Shown here piece after piece: positions 38,201 to 44,356 of a stretch of DNA of 64,000 nt. Numbering within the stretch: position 1 is the first letter of the stretch; the number at the start of each line of letters is the position of its first letter. Location of the stretch: contig OZ257155.1 of NCBI GenBank assembly GCA_965279355.1, forward strand, positions 1,302,001-1,366,000. Reading direction: 5' to 3'. Position numbers and translations under genes: made by a program. A model generated the notes under the pieces. It was not told the origin of the DNA. It saw only the letters and a program-made list of their open reading frames with translations, and made no database searches. Source of the stretch: G965279355 sp965279355 (GTDB lineage: Bacteria > Pseudomonadota > Alphaproteobacteria > CACIAM-22H2).

Positions 38201-39929
38201 CGATGGTGTCATTGCCACTACCGGTGCCTTCTATGATCACATCACCGGCGACATCGACAATATATGTATTGTCGCCCAGGCCGCCATTCAGCGTATCGGC
38301 ACCGGCGCCGCCATCAAGCGTATGATTTCCGGTAATGCCGGTGATTGTGTTGTTGCCCGCGTTGCCGATGCCAATAAAGGCCGTTCCCGACGTACCCGCG
38401 AACAGAAGGTTTTCGAGATTGGCGCCGAGCGTATAGTTGCTATTGGCGCGAACCGTGTCGGTGCCGCCCGCCGTCGATTCCGTGATCAGATCGGATGCAC
38501 TGTCGACGACATAAACGTCGTTGCCGAGACCGCCCGTCAACGTATCGATGCCGGCGCCGCCATCCAGCGTGTCGTTACCGGCGTTGCCCGTGAGGGTATC
38601 GGCACCGTCACCGCCGCTCAGAGTATCGTTGCCCAAACCGCCGGTGATGGCGTTGTCGCTCGTATTGCCGGTCCCGACGAATGCAGTCGCCGCGGTGCCG
38701 GTGAACACCAGGTTCTCGACATTGGTGGCCAGCGTAAAGCTCGTTGCCGCAGTGCGCACCTCGTCTGTGCCTTCGCTGCCATTCTCGGTGATGGTTTCGC
38801 CCGCTTCGACGGCCAGATACACATCATTGCCGGTGCCACCGGCCAGGGAGTCCGTTCCAGCACCGCCATCAAGCGTGTCATTGCCGGCGCTGCCAACCAG
38901 TGTGTCGTTGCCCAAGGCGCCATTCAGCGTATCCGCGCCGCCGCCACCGGTGAGAACATTGGCAACTTCATTGCCGTTGATAACGTCGTTGCCGCTACCG
39001 CCCGTTGCGTTCTCGATCGTCGCGCCAGAGGCGATGGCGACGGTGTTCTGATTGACGGGGATACTGCCGCCGAAGGAAATCGGAAGGCCGATCTGCGAGA
39101 CCATGCCGGCCGTCAGGTTGAGAACCGCACTCGCCGAACCCGTGACGACCAGTTCGTCAACGCCGCCGCCGTCCCAGATCGTTTCCCAGTGCTGACCCGT
39201 CGACGAGTACGTGTAGGTGGTGGCGCCGCTGTTGTAGCTAGTGTTCGCACCGTACAGATACTGGATGGCGGCGATGTCGTAGAGCATCGGCGTGGTGGGT
39301 TGAATGCTCGCACCACCCCCGTCAACGCCACCGGGCGAGGACTTGTAAGACATGATCGAATTGCCGGCATGGTCCTGCGCGGCCGGCAGCTTTATGGCGT
39401 TGCCGGATGTGCCCGTCCCAAACGAATGCTTCAGGCCCAGCGCGTGCCCGATCTCATGCATGAGCGCTTTGAAATTGTACGAGCCGGGATCTGCATTGGC
39501 CGTCCCGTTGGTGAAGCCTGTCGGCGACAGCCAAGTGTCACCGACCTTCGGACTCAGGGAGGTTGTCGGGAGATAGGCGTAGGCCAAGGCGCCAGCAGTA
39601 TCGACCGCCGGGGAAACACCGAAGCGGAAATCGCCGACCGTGGTGGCGTTGTCAGCGACTAGATTAAAGGTGATGTTTGCGACGTTCGACCAGACTTGGA
39701 GTGCCGCCTGTATATCCGCCTGCAGCCCGGCGGAGATATTGTGAGAGATCGTCTCGGTGTACCCAGGCGCGAGGACCGACGACGTGGTGATGAAGCTGTA
39801 GTCGAGGGTGACGCCAGTGCCGACTCCACCGCCGAACTTGCCGCCATCAAGCAACGAGTTGGTTGTTGCCGAAGTCGAATTCGGAATACCAGTCGTGACT
39901 CCGACCGTATTCGTCGTAGGCGATGACAT
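26295..39929 (-). CDS. Giant serralysin-like metalloprotease/RTX calcium-binding repeat protein
   Basis: About 4544 residues from ATG 39929, which has GAGGGGG just before it; a frame from 39974 lacks such a site. Residues 40-230 form a metzincin domain with HEIGHALGLKH at 158-168, Met-turn SIMSY at 191-195 and MLYDIAAIQYLYG, as in serralysins. From about 310 onward there are 43 long modules by my count. Each has 2-6 RTX nonapeptides (GNDTLxGGxG), a YVVDxxxDVVTE strand pair and a conserved ENLTYTGxxxFxGTGN motif. The C-terminus (DIFVFADAGGADRIADF and final NDFLV) is a type I secretion signal region. Secreted by T1SS and folded by Ca2+ outside the cell; no T1SS genes adjoin it. Adhesin or matrix protein with protease head is most likely. 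Confidence 0.88.
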   Translation of the reverse strand: MSSPTTNTVGVTTGIPNSTSATTNSLLDGGKFGGGVGTGVTLDYSFITTSSVLAPGYTETISHNISAGLQADIQAALQVWSNVANITFNLVADNATTVGDFRFGVSPAVDTAGALAYAYLPTTSLSPKVGDTWLSPTGFTNGTANADPGSYNFKALMHEIGHALGLKHSFGTGTSGNAIKLPAAQDHAGNSIMSYKSSPGGVDGGGASIQPTTPMLYDIAAIQYLYGANTSYNSGATTYTYSSTGQHWETIWDGGGVDELVVTGSASAVLNLTAGMVSQIGLPISFGGSIPVNQNTVAIASGATIENATGGSGNDVINGNEVANVLTGGGGADTLNGALGNDTLVGSAGNDTLDGGAGTDSLAGGTGNDVYLAVEAGETITENGSEGTDEVRTAATSFTLATNVENLVFTGTAATAFVGTGNTSDNAITGGLGNDTLSGGDGADTLTGNAGNDTLDGGAGIDTLTGGLGNDVYVVDSASDLITESTAGGTDTVRANSNYTLGANLENLLFAGTSGTAFIGIGNAGNNTITGITGNHTLDGGAGADTLNGGLGDNTYIVDVAGDVIIEGTGSGNDTIVVTGTALSAYTLAVGLEDLTYTGSGNFKGTGNAVINIITGSTGNDTLDGGLAQDTLIGGVGNDVYFVDNNNDTITEGAGAGIDEVRTAWTHYDLAIGSNLENLTYTGAGKFAGIGNELDNSITGGAGSDTLQGGLGNDVLDGAGGNDTLFGEDGVDTLIGSAGTDTLDGGAGADVLKGGLGNDVYLIDSSDSIEELAAGGTDEIRTTLSSYTLGSSEIENLTYTDTGDFAGTGNSENNVITGALMYVGEDTLTGAAGDDTLSGGMGNDTLYGGIGNDTLLGGDGEDTLDGGAGNDKMSGGSGSDTYIVDNVSDVITETAGAGGADEVKTGLTSLTLAANVEDLVYTGSGNFTGTGNALDNVITGGTGNDTLSGAAGNDTLIGGAGDDLYIVDAAQDVVTEGSSAGTDTVSTANLTSYTLGANIENLTYTGVAAFAGTGNTLDNDLTGGTGSDTLVGGAGADTLAGNAGNDTLDGGIGVDTLIGGLGNDVFIVDSASDVLTESSAGGTDTVRTDLTSYDLSTAANFENLTYTGSGDFTGTGNTLANVLTGAAGNDTLDGGAGNDTMVGGAGNDIYIVGSTTDVVTEAASAGTDEVKTDLASLTLAANVESLTYTGSGNFAGTGNAGDNLVTGGTGNDVLGGAAGNDTLTGNGGDDTLDGGLGNDTLTGGTGNDQYVVDAAGDVVTEDSSAGTDTVKTTLTSYTLGANLENLSFTGAGAFVGTGNALDNAITGGVGNDTLAGAAGNDTLTGNAGNDTLDGGTGNDTLVGNLGDDVFIVDSVNDVLTEGSAAGTDTVRTDLASYDLSAATNIENLTYTGSADFTGTGSTLDNVLTGGAGNDALSGGAGKDTLNGGAGNDLLDGGLGNDAMTGGAGNDTYVIDSTADLVTEATSGGTDTIQASIGSYTLGANLENLTYTGSGNFGGTGNLLDNAIAGGSGNDTLSGLAGNDTLTGNGGDDTLDGGLGSDTLVGGAGNDLFVVDAAGDVVTEGASAGTDEVKTTLASYTLGTNLENLTFTGALAATLTGNAADNVLKGNTGADTLDGGAGNDTLVGGAGSDIYTVDSANDVVTEAAGGGTDTVKTDLATLTLAAEIENLTYTGSSNFTGTGNTLANVLTGGAGNDTLDGGTGADTLVGGTGNDIYIVDNAADKITEAVGAGTDEMRTTLAAATLAANVENLTFTGTGAFAGTGNTLDNIITGGTGNDVLVGGGGKDTMIGGAGDDTYTVDSADDVVTEGASAGTDEIKTTLQTFDLTSVSNIENLSFAGTSGSFVGTGTAQDNVLTGGLGNDTLTGAAGNDSLAGGAGNDILLGGADADTLDGGAGNDTLDGGAGVDTLKGGLGNDLYLNVEAGDVITEAAAGGTDEIQTGAATYTLVGTEVENLTYTGSSDFQGTGNAAVNLIKGGAGNDTLDGGAGADTLIGGAGNDLYIVDSTTDIVTEATSGGTDTVQTSIGSYTVGANIENLTYTGSGNFAGTGGATDNVITGAAGNDTLSGAAGNDTLTGAAGNDTLDGGTGNDTLVGGTGNDVYVVDAAGDVVTESASEGTDEIKTTLASYTLGTNFENLTATGTANFAGTGNAVDNVITGAVGNDTLDGGLGNDTLNGGAGNDVLLGAAGNDMLVGGAGNDTLDGGIGNDTLDGGAGNDVYIIDSATDAIILEGAAGGTDTVQTGLASFDLTSVTNVENVTYTGSADFVGTGTTGANAITGGAGNDTLSGGAGIDTLTGGAGNDTLDGGAGIDTLVGGAGNDLYIVDSTTEVITEAASSGQDEVETAIASYTLAANVEDLTYTGSGNFAGTGNASDNVILGGTGNDTLAGAAGNDTLTGAAGADTLDGGAGNDLLTGGIGNDVYVVDAAGDTVAESASEGTDEVRTTLASYTLGANVENLTATGTASFAGTGNALDNLITGGTGNDTLSGAAGNDTLIGNTGNDTLDGGTGNDTMTGGAGNDVYVVDAAADLATEGSAGGTDTIQTGLATYDLTALTNIENLTYTGSGNFVGTGNTGANALTGGVGNDTLSGGAGLDTLTGGAGNDTLDGGAGLDTLVGGAGNDFYVVDTVGEVVTEATGEGTDQVNTSLASLTLAANVENLTYTGSAAFAGTGNASDNIVTGAAGNDTLGGAAGNDTLVGAAGNDTLNGGVGNDTMTGGTGNDVYVVDAAADTVTEASGEGTDTVQTTLASYTLAANVENLAFTGSTAFVGTGNSDNNVLTGGVGNDTLSGAAGTDTLNGGAGTDTLDGGIGADTMVGGVGNDLYIIDDAGDVVTEAVGGGVDTVKTSLASLTLGTEVDNLTYTGSSDFVGTGNALNNVITGGAGNDTLSGGAGSDTLIGGAGNDVYIVDAASELVTEAAASGTDEIKTALSALTLAANVENLTYTGATNFAGTGNAADNIIAGAAGNDTLSGAAGNDTLTGAAGNDTLDGGVGNDTMTGGTGNDLYVVDAATDVVNESASEGTDEIKTTLASFTLGSNLENLTFAGTGATAFVGTGNAADNVITGGLGNDTLAGAAGNDTLNGGAGSDTLDGGTGNDTMVGGLGNDIYLVDSATDVITEALGGGVDEVRTALTSHTLATNVDNLVSTGSADFVGTGNTLNNILTSGAGNDTLDGGSGIDTLIGGAGNDIYVVDVAGDVVTEGVGAGTDEVRTTLATLTAAANIENLTFTGTSATAFAGTGNALDNLITGATGNDTLSGAAGNDTLMGAAGNDTLDGGTGNDTLIGGTGNDTYVVDAALDVVTESASEGTDEIKTTLASYTLGANLENLTFTGLATVNFVGTGNSANNVITGGGGGDTLSGDAGADTLNGGLGSDTLDGGTGVDKMVGGAGNDTYIIDDAGDVVTELAGGGTDTIKTGLATFTLGTDLENLTYTGSGDFVGTGNALVNVLTGGSGNDTLNGGTGIDTLIGSAGNDVYIVDVATDVVTEAASAGTDEIRTAATSLTLATNVEVLTYTGSASFSGTGNASDNIVTGAAGNDTLSGAAGNDTLTGAAGNDTLDGGVGNDTLVGGLGNDVYIVDAAADVVTESASEGTDEVKTTLASYTLGTNLENLTFTGTAAFAGTGNTANNVMTGGIGNDTLSGDAGVDTLNGGAGSDTLDGGTGADTLAGGAGNDIYVVENAGDVVTELAGAGIDTIQTSLASMTLAAQVDNLTYTGSADFIGTGNTLINVLTGGVGNDTLDGGVGADTLIGGAGNDVYIVDSATDIVTEAASAGTDEVRTALATLTLAANAEKLTYTGSANFAGTGNADDNIIAGAAGNDTLSGAAGNDTLTGAAGNDTLNGGVGDDTLVGGTGNDIYLVDAAGDVVTEGASEGTDEVRTGLATYTLGANLENLTVTGTASVAAIGNSADNVMTGGTGNDTLSGAAGNDTLNGGTGNDTLDGGTGNDTMAGGVGNDVFVVDSATDVLTEGVGAGTDTVQTTLSSYTLALNFENLTYTGGSNFTGTGNTAANILTGATGNDTLDGGTGIDTLVGATGNDVYVVDVAGDVVTEAASEGTDEIRTALTTYTLASANIEMVTFTGSGDFVGTGNADANTITGGTGNDTLDGGAGTDTLVGGAGNDVYVVDVSGDVVTEGASAGTDEVRTSAAASYTLGTNIENLTYTGTAAFAGTGNTLDNILTGAAGVQTLSGAAGNDTLDGGAGNDTLIGGTGNDVFIVDAAGDEVTEASGEGTDEVRTTLSSYTLGLNLENLTYTGTGAFTGTGNTDVNVITGGDGADTLDGAAGSDTLIGGDGNDVYVVDVVGDVLTETASGGTDTVQTVLSSYTLTANFENLTYTGSGNFTGTGNTASNVLTGGSGNDTLDGGTGIDTLIGGAGNDVYIVDNSADVVTEAASAGTDEVRTANTFFTLGANIENLTYTGSGNFQGNGNGLNNVLTGAAGNDTLSGGAGNDTLTGAAGNDTLTGGTGSDIFVFADAGGADRIADFVIGTDDVDLTAVTGINTFGDVQALMTQVGADTVIDFTGGNKITLVSVTMANLTSNDFLV
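26520..39000 (-). repeat. Tandem RTX module array within the giant protein gene
   Basis: Imperfect tandem coding repeats, 43 modules by my count, most of 82 or 100 residues (two or four nonapeptides). They differ by steps of nine residues, showing gain and loss of single nonapeptides. The centre, about 27885-34000, is organised as seven blocks of three modules each, 282-304 residues per block. Confidence 0.85.
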
Positions 39930-40053
39930 GCTGCCCCCTCGAGCGCTTCGCTCCAACAACTGCCCCGCGCCCATTCTGGCGCACTGCCCGAAAGCTCAGC
40001 TGGCTTTCGAACGAGCGTTGCTTATATCGCACAACCTAAGATTTAGCATTGGA

Positions 40054-40124
40054 AACCAATAAAATTGGTTAATAAGCCCGCATAAATGCTGGCCAAAACC
40101 GATGTCCATGGCATGGTTAATTGT
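40054..40124 (-). promoter_or_regulatory. Putative control region of the RTX gene: inverted repeat plus TTAACCAT motif
   Basis: AACCAAT-AAA-ATTGGTT is a perfect seven-base inverted repeat at 40054-40070, about 125 bases before the RTX start. ATGGTTAATTGT at 40113-40124 (minus strand ACAATTAACCAT) contains TTAACCAT, which resembles a CtrA half-site. The same 12 bases recur upstream of the M23/bactofilin operon. Function is not shown. Confidence 0.4.
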
Positions 40125-40151
40125 GTTTGTTCGCGGCGTGACGCCGGAATC

Positions 40152-40184
40152 AAAACGGCGCGATGGACTAAACCACCGCGCCGT
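40152..40184 (-). terminator. Intrinsic terminator after the bactofilin gene
   Basis: Minus strand: ACGGCGCG (40184-40177) pairs with CGCGCCGT (40162-40155), extended by an inner GG/CC pair, and is followed by TTT. It lies about 25 bases after the bactofilin stop and separates that operon from the RTX gene. Confidence 0.75.
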
Positions 40185-40208
40185 CTCAGAAATTTCAGAT
40201 GAACAGTT

Positions 40209-40697
40209 TTAGCGGGCGCCGGACACCAGCGTCAGCCGCTCCTGCTCCTTGGGCTTGTCGCCATCGGCCGTCGCTTCCGGCGCCGCCTCAACAACGACAG
40301 CCGCGGACGCGCCCACTTCCTTCTCGATCTCTTCTTCGGTGAGACGGCGACAATGGCCGTTGATGAAGGCGCCGTTCTCGACCGACAGGCGCTGATGCAG
40401 GATGTCGCCGGTCACGTGGCCGGTGCCGGCGAGATCGACCGTCTTGGCGCGAATGGTGCCGGCAACCTTGCCCTGCACCCGCACACCGTCGGCATTGACA
40501 TCGCCCTGAACCACACCCGTTTCACCGACCGTCAGGCGCAGGCTTCGGATGTTGCCCTCGACCGTGCCTTCGAGCTGGATTTCGCCCTGGCAGGAAATGT
40601 CGCCCTTTACGTGGAAATCGGCGCCGATGATCGTCGGCATGCCCTGCCGCGACGCCGAACTGGTATCGCCGGAGGACTTATTGGCTTTTAGAAACAT
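40209..40697 (-). CDS. Bactofilin (polymer-forming cytoskeletal protein)
   Basis: 162 residues. The central DUF583 beta-helix is seen as repeated short strands: TIIGADFHVKGDISCQGEIQLEGTVEGNI, VVQGDVNADGVRVQGKVAGTI and DLAGTGHVTGDI. Flanking tails are hydrophilic, with an acidic alanine-rich C-terminus. Bactofilins polymerise without nucleotide and scaffold cell-wall enzymes at the membrane. Its start lies 20 bases inside the end of the M23 peptidase gene, so the two are translationally coupled. The pairing matches known bactofilin/M23 cell-shape modules such as CcmA and Csd1 of Helicobacter pylori. Confidence 0.92.
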   Translation of the reverse strand: MFLKANKSSGDTSSASRQGMPTIIGADFHVKGDISCQGEIQLEGTVEGNIRSLRLTVGETGVVQGDVNADGVRVQGKVAGTIRAKTVDLAGTGHVTGDILHQRLSVENGAFINGHCRRLTEEEIEKEVGASAAVVVEAAPEATADGDKPKEQERLTLVSGAR

Positions 40698-41991
40698 AGC
40701 GGGCAGCCTCCAAGAATTTGACCGGGTTTACGTTTTTTCCGTCGTTCAGAATTTCGTAATGCAAATGCGGCCCAGTGCTGCGGCCGGTCGTCCCGACCAG
40801 CCCCACGATGTGCCGCACGGGCACCCGTTGACCCACTTTCACATAGATGCGCGAAAGATGGCCATAGCGGGTGGTAATGCCGTACCCGTGGTTGATCTCT
40901 ACCATATTTCCGAATTCGCCGCTCCATGCCGCGATGGTGACCACGCCCGGAGAGGTGGCCATGACCTGCGTGCGGCTCGGCGCCGCCAGGTCCACCCCGT
41001 TGTGCTGCGCGAGCTGGCCGTTGAACGGATCCCGGCGTACGCCGTAAGGGCTCATGACGTTGAAGTTTTCCAGTGGCGCGCCGACCGGCAGCGACCGCAG
41101 CAGACGGCGCATCTCTTCGAGGCGACCGATCTGCGAGCCAAGCCCAACTAGGCCTGCGTTTGTCTTGTCGCCGGCCGCGCCGATCGATGGAATGAACGGA
41201 CCGCCGGTACCGGTTGGCCCCTGGCTCGACAGAAGCTTTTCCGGATCGAGACCGGTACGGCCGATCAGCCGCTTCAGCCCTTCGATGCCGGCCTCGGTCT
41301 TTTCGCTGAGCTGCAGGATCGTCGCTTCATGCGAGGTGGTCAGAGATCCCTGTCGCTTTTCCAGTTCGCGCAGTTCTGCCTTCAACGCCGTCCGTTCGCT
41401 CGCCAGACGATCGCGCTCAACAGCGAGGCGCCCGCGCTCGGCCATCGCGTCGATGACACTCTGCTCAAGCCCGGACAGGACCGCGGGCCCCTCCGAGTTT
41501 CGCGAGGCAATGCCGCGCACCTGCTGATCGAGCTTGCGCAACCGCTCTACAAGGCCTTCATGCACCGAAGACGCGCGCTCGCGCTCGGCTTCGGCATTGG
41601 CCAGCCGACGCTCGACCTCGCCAAGATGCTTCTGAAGATTTTCATTTTGCGCGACGAGAGTGAGAATCGCCGACGCGCTCTCCGCCCGTCCGACTTCCGT
41701 CGCCCCCTCGACTGCGGCGCCGAGACTGTCGATGGCGAGACGATACGCCTCTTCGACACGCGCGACTTCCTGTCGCTTCAGATCCACCATACGCCAAGCG
41801 GTCTGATGACCGACGATCATCCACGTCGCACAGAGCAGACCGAAAAAGGCGACACCGGCAACGCTGCCTTGGACACGCGTGCTCAGCACGAGATAGCGCA
41901 CGCCGCTCTGCGAACGCAGAATCAGTTCGCGCTCGCGGAAAGCGCGCCGAACAAATCGCTCTGCGTAGTCTGCAATACGCTTCAAACCCAC
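40678..41991 (-). CDS. M23 family membrane-anchored peptidoglycan endopeptidase
   Basis: 437 residues from GTG 41991 (GLKRIADYAERF opening, common in alphaproteobacterial homologues). Longer frames to 42012 (GTG) or 42138 (ATG) add residues that look non-coding. A transmembrane segment at about 42-60 is followed by a long coiled coil to about 230, then the LytM/M23 domain. Zinc ligands are H330 and D334 (QHNGVD) and H411 (GPHLHYE). It hydrolyses peptide cross-links of peptidoglycan in the periplasm. The coiled coil and coupling to bactofilin suggest spatially confined wall remodelling for cell shape. Confidence 0.88.
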   Translation of the reverse strand: MGLKRIADYAERFVRRAFRERELILRSQSGVRYLVLSTRVQGSVAGVAFFGLLCATWMIVGHQTAWRMVDLKRQEVARVEEAYRLAIDSLGAAVEGATEVGRAESASAILTLVAQNENLQKHLGEVERRLANAEAERERASSVHEGLVERLRKLDQQVRGIASRNSEGPAVLSGLEQSVIDAMAERGRLAVERDRLASERTALKAELRELEKRQGSLTTSHEATILQLSEKTEAGIEGLKRLIGRTGLDPEKLLSSQGPTGTGGPFIPSIGAAGDKTNAGLVGLGSQIGRLEEMRRLLRSLPVGAPLENFNVMSPYGVRRDPFNGQLAQHNGVDLAAPSRTQVMATSPGVVTIAAWSGEFGNMVEINHGYGITTRYGHLSRIYVKVGQRVPVRHIVGLVGTTGRSTGPHLHYEILNDGKNVNPVKFLEAARYVSKSQ

Positions 41992-42454
41992 CCCCGCGAT
42001 GCCCGGTCGCACCCCGCGACCGCGTGGCGCTGTTTCATACAGCGCCTGCGAACACCCTGTTTGTTCGCATTTATTTAGAAAGCTGCAACGATGATGCCGA
42101 TTCCGAATTGCACGGGTCAAGGTTGCCGACGACCCCATGGGATGTTGTTCCCCACCAGCTATTCATCATCCTAATGAGAGTCTTTTTTCCGCTGAATCGA
42201 GTCTTCTATCCTGACCTCAGGTGTTCCCCCGAGGCACCCTCCTGTGGATATGTGGATAAGATTCAAGACAGTTTGTCACCGCATTTCAGACGCGCCATGT
42301 AGCACCGCGTTAATGGTTAATTGTTGAGCGAGTCGCATGGCTGCTTTTTCCATCGCATTGCATCAAAGCGTTTACCGCGATTCATCAATACCATCGCCAA
42401 CGCCGTTGCAACCCGTTGAATTCGCGCGCCGGATGATGGGACAACAATGACAAC
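41992..42454. other. Divergent intergenic region with DnaA-box-like and TTAACCAT sites
   Basis: No credible gene is present. It holds overlapping DnaA-box-like sequences TGTGGATAT (42243-42251) and TGTGGATAA (42251-42259); the latter is an exact reverse complement of the consensus TTATCCACA. It also holds ATGGTTAATTGT at 42313-42324, identical to the site upstream of the RTX gene. Promoters for the M23 operon and the amidase must lie here. Confidence 0.5.
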
Positions 42455-43672
42455 ATGCCGCCCTCAGCCGACGCAATGAGCAACACAAGCACACGCGACC
42501 CATTCGGCGCTTTTGTCCCCGGCGCAGCAATCAAGATCAGTGGCGCGAGAAGCGGCCCGCTTTCAGGCGTCGCGTTCGCCGCGAAGGACCTGTTCGACAT
42601 CGCCGGGCAGCGGACCGGCGCCGGCAATCCCGACTATCTGCACGATCATCCACCGGCAAAGAAGAATGCCTGGGCCATCCAGACGCTTCTCGATGCCGGG
42701 GCGGAACTCGTCGGGCGCGCAGTCACTGTCGAACTTGCCTACGGCATGTCGGGCGATAACGTTCACTACGGCATGCCGGTCAATCCCGGCGCGCCCGATC
42801 GTGTGCCGGGCGGCTCATCCTGCGGTTCCGCGACCGCTGTCGCGGGCCGTCTGGTGGATACGGCGCTTGGCACGGATACCGGCGGATCGGTCCGCACCCC
42901 GGCGAGCTATTGCGGGGTCTATGGCATGCGGCCCACGCCGGGACGGATCCCTCTCGACGGCGTGGTGCCTCTGGCCACGAGTTGCGATACGATCGGCCAT
43001 TTCGCGCGCGACCCCGACCTCTTTGAGCGGGTCGGCCGTGTTCTGCTGCGCGAAACCGGAGAGCCCCCGCGCGTCCGACGCGTGCTCTGGGCTGAAGACC
43101 TGGCAAATGCAGCGGAACCGGCAACCATTCACGCGCTCGCGCCATTGATGCAATCACTGATGGCGAAATACGGCGCCGTGGAAAAGATCCGCAGCTGCCC
43201 GGATAACCTCGAAAATTGGGCGCAAGCCATGCGGGTCATTGTCGGAAGCGAGGCCTGGCGCTGCCATGGCGACTGGATTACGTCCAGCCGACCAAATCTT
43301 GGCGCCGACGTTGCCGAACGCTTCCGGCTCGCATCTCGATACTCCGCCGACGATATTGCCACAGCCTCCAAACGCCGAACGGCAGCCAGCGCCCATCTCG
43401 ACCGATTGCTGGCCGATGACACGATGCTCTGTTTTCCGACGGTGCCGGGACCGGCGCCGCTGCGCACCCAGCCGGATGGCCACGAAGCCGCCCGCTATCG
43501 CGCCCATGCGCTCGGCAGCTATGCGGTGCTGGGCGGATTGCCACAGATCAGTATCCCCGGCGCCACGGTCGACGGCGGGCCCGTCGGCCTTTCGCTGCTG
43601 GGCGCCCGCGGTACCGATGCCAGCCTTCTGCGCGTCGCTTCGGAAATTGCGCACGGACGCGCTGCTCTCTAA
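42455..43672 (+). CDS. Amidase-signature family hydrolase
   Basis: 405 residues. The Ser-cisSer-Lys triad is visible: K44 in FAAKDLFD, the serine pair 121-122 in PGGSSCGSA, and the nucleophile S145 in GTDTGGSVRTPA. CGVYGMRPTPGRI follows. Shorter than GatA (about 480) and lacking gatB/gatC neighbours, it is a stand-alone amidase rather than the tRNA amidotransferase. Substrates of such enzymes are small aliphatic or aryl amides. A GST and an alpha/beta hydrolase follow in the same direction, suggesting a detoxification or xenobiotic-hydrolysis group. Confidence 0.9.
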   Translation: MPPSADAMSNTSTRDPFGAFVPGAAIKISGARSGPLSGVAFAAKDLFDIAGQRTGAGNPDYLHDHPPAKKNAWAIQTLLDAGAELVGRAVTVELAYGMSGDNVHYGMPVNPGAPDRVPGGSSCGSATAVAGRLVDTALGTDTGGSVRTPASYCGVYGMRPTPGRIPLDGVVPLATSCDTIGHFARDPDLFERVGRVLLRETGEPPRVRRVLWAEDLANAAEPATIHALAPLMQSLMAKYGAVEKIRSCPDNLENWAQAMRVIVGSEAWRCHGDWITSSRPNLGADVAERFRLASRYSADDIATASKRRTAASAHLDRLLADDTMLCFPTVPGPAPLRTQPDGHEAARYRAHALGSYAVLGGLPQISIPGATVDGGPVGLSLLGARGTDASLLRVASEIAHGRAAL

Positions 43673-43703
43673 TCTCGCCAGCGCCAACAAACAGGACGGA
43701 CAC

Positions 43704-44321
43704 ATGCTCAAGATCTACGGCCGCAACAACTCGACCAACGTGATGAAGGTTCTCTGGGCGTGCGTCGAGCTCAACGTGCCTTTCACCCGCGAGGATGTCG
43801 GCGGCCAGTTCGGGCGCAATCGCGAAGACTGGTATCTCGCGATGAACCCCAACGCCGTGGTGCCGACGATCGACGACGATGGCTTTATCCTCTGGGAATC
43901 CAACAGCATTGTCCGCTACCTCGCCGCCAAGCACGGGAGCAGCCTGTCGCCGCAGGACCCTGCCAAGCGCGGCGATTCCGATCGCTGGATGGACTGGCAG
44001 CTCTCCACCCTCGGCCCGGCGATGTTCATGGTGTTCTGGGGACTGATCCGCACGCCGCCCGAGCAGCGCGACGCCAACGCGATCGAAGCCAGCCGCCAGA
44101 AGACAATCGATGCACTACGAATGATCGACACCCTGCTCGCGAACCGGAAATTCCTCGGCGGCGATACGCTCACAATTGGCGATATACCGGTCGGCCCGTT
44201 CGTCCATCGCTGGTTTGCGCTCCCGATCGAACGCCCGAAGATGCCCAACCTCGAAAAATACTACGCGCGTCTTGCCGAGCGGCCCGGCTTCAAGACGCAT
44301 TGCATGCTGCCCCTGTCCTGA
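43704..44321 (+). CDS. Glutathione S-transferase family protein
   Basis: 205 residues from ATG 43704 (LKIYGRNNSTNVMKVLWACVELN). The N-terminal thioredoxin fold shows the NSTNV active-site stretch, cis-proline NAVVPTIDD and the glutathione-binding ESNSIVRYLA. The C-terminal domain contains GGDTLTIGDIPVGPFVHRW. The pattern resembles theta-like bacterial GSTs. It starts 31 bases after the amidase and precedes a hydrolase. Exact substrate unknown. Confidence 0.9.
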   Translation: MLKIYGRNNSTNVMKVLWACVELNVPFTREDVGGQFGRNREDWYLAMNPNAVVPTIDDDGFILWESNSIVRYLAAKHGSSLSPQDPAKRGDSDRWMDWQLSTLGPAMFMVFWGLIRTPPEQRDANAIEASRQKTIDALRMIDTLLANRKFLGGDTLTIGDIPVGPFVHRWFALPIERPKMPNLEKYYARLAERPGFKTHCMLPLS

Positions 44322-44356
44322 GCTGACAAAACAAGAAAACACCCGAGGAGATGCCC

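Noticed and set aside
26520..39000. Regular repeats that could be mistaken for a CRISPR array or satellite
   Set aside because: The periods follow codons and nonapeptides of a single open frame; there are no unique spacers of constant length.
26323..39926. Many long plus-strand reading frames opposite the RTX gene (for example 30522-31718 and 38322-39662)
   Set aside because: They are mirror images of the repeat codons, rich in Pro/Ser/Val or Arg repeats, and share no family motif; the minus-strand frame is continuous with clear domains.
42012..42138. Longer N-terminus of the M23 peptidase
   Set aside because: The added residues are Cys/His/Arg-rich and unlike homologues, and no good ribosome-binding site precedes them.
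42243..42259. Replication origin
   Set aside because: Only two overlapping DnaA-like boxes, with no AT-rich unwinding region or replication genes nearby.
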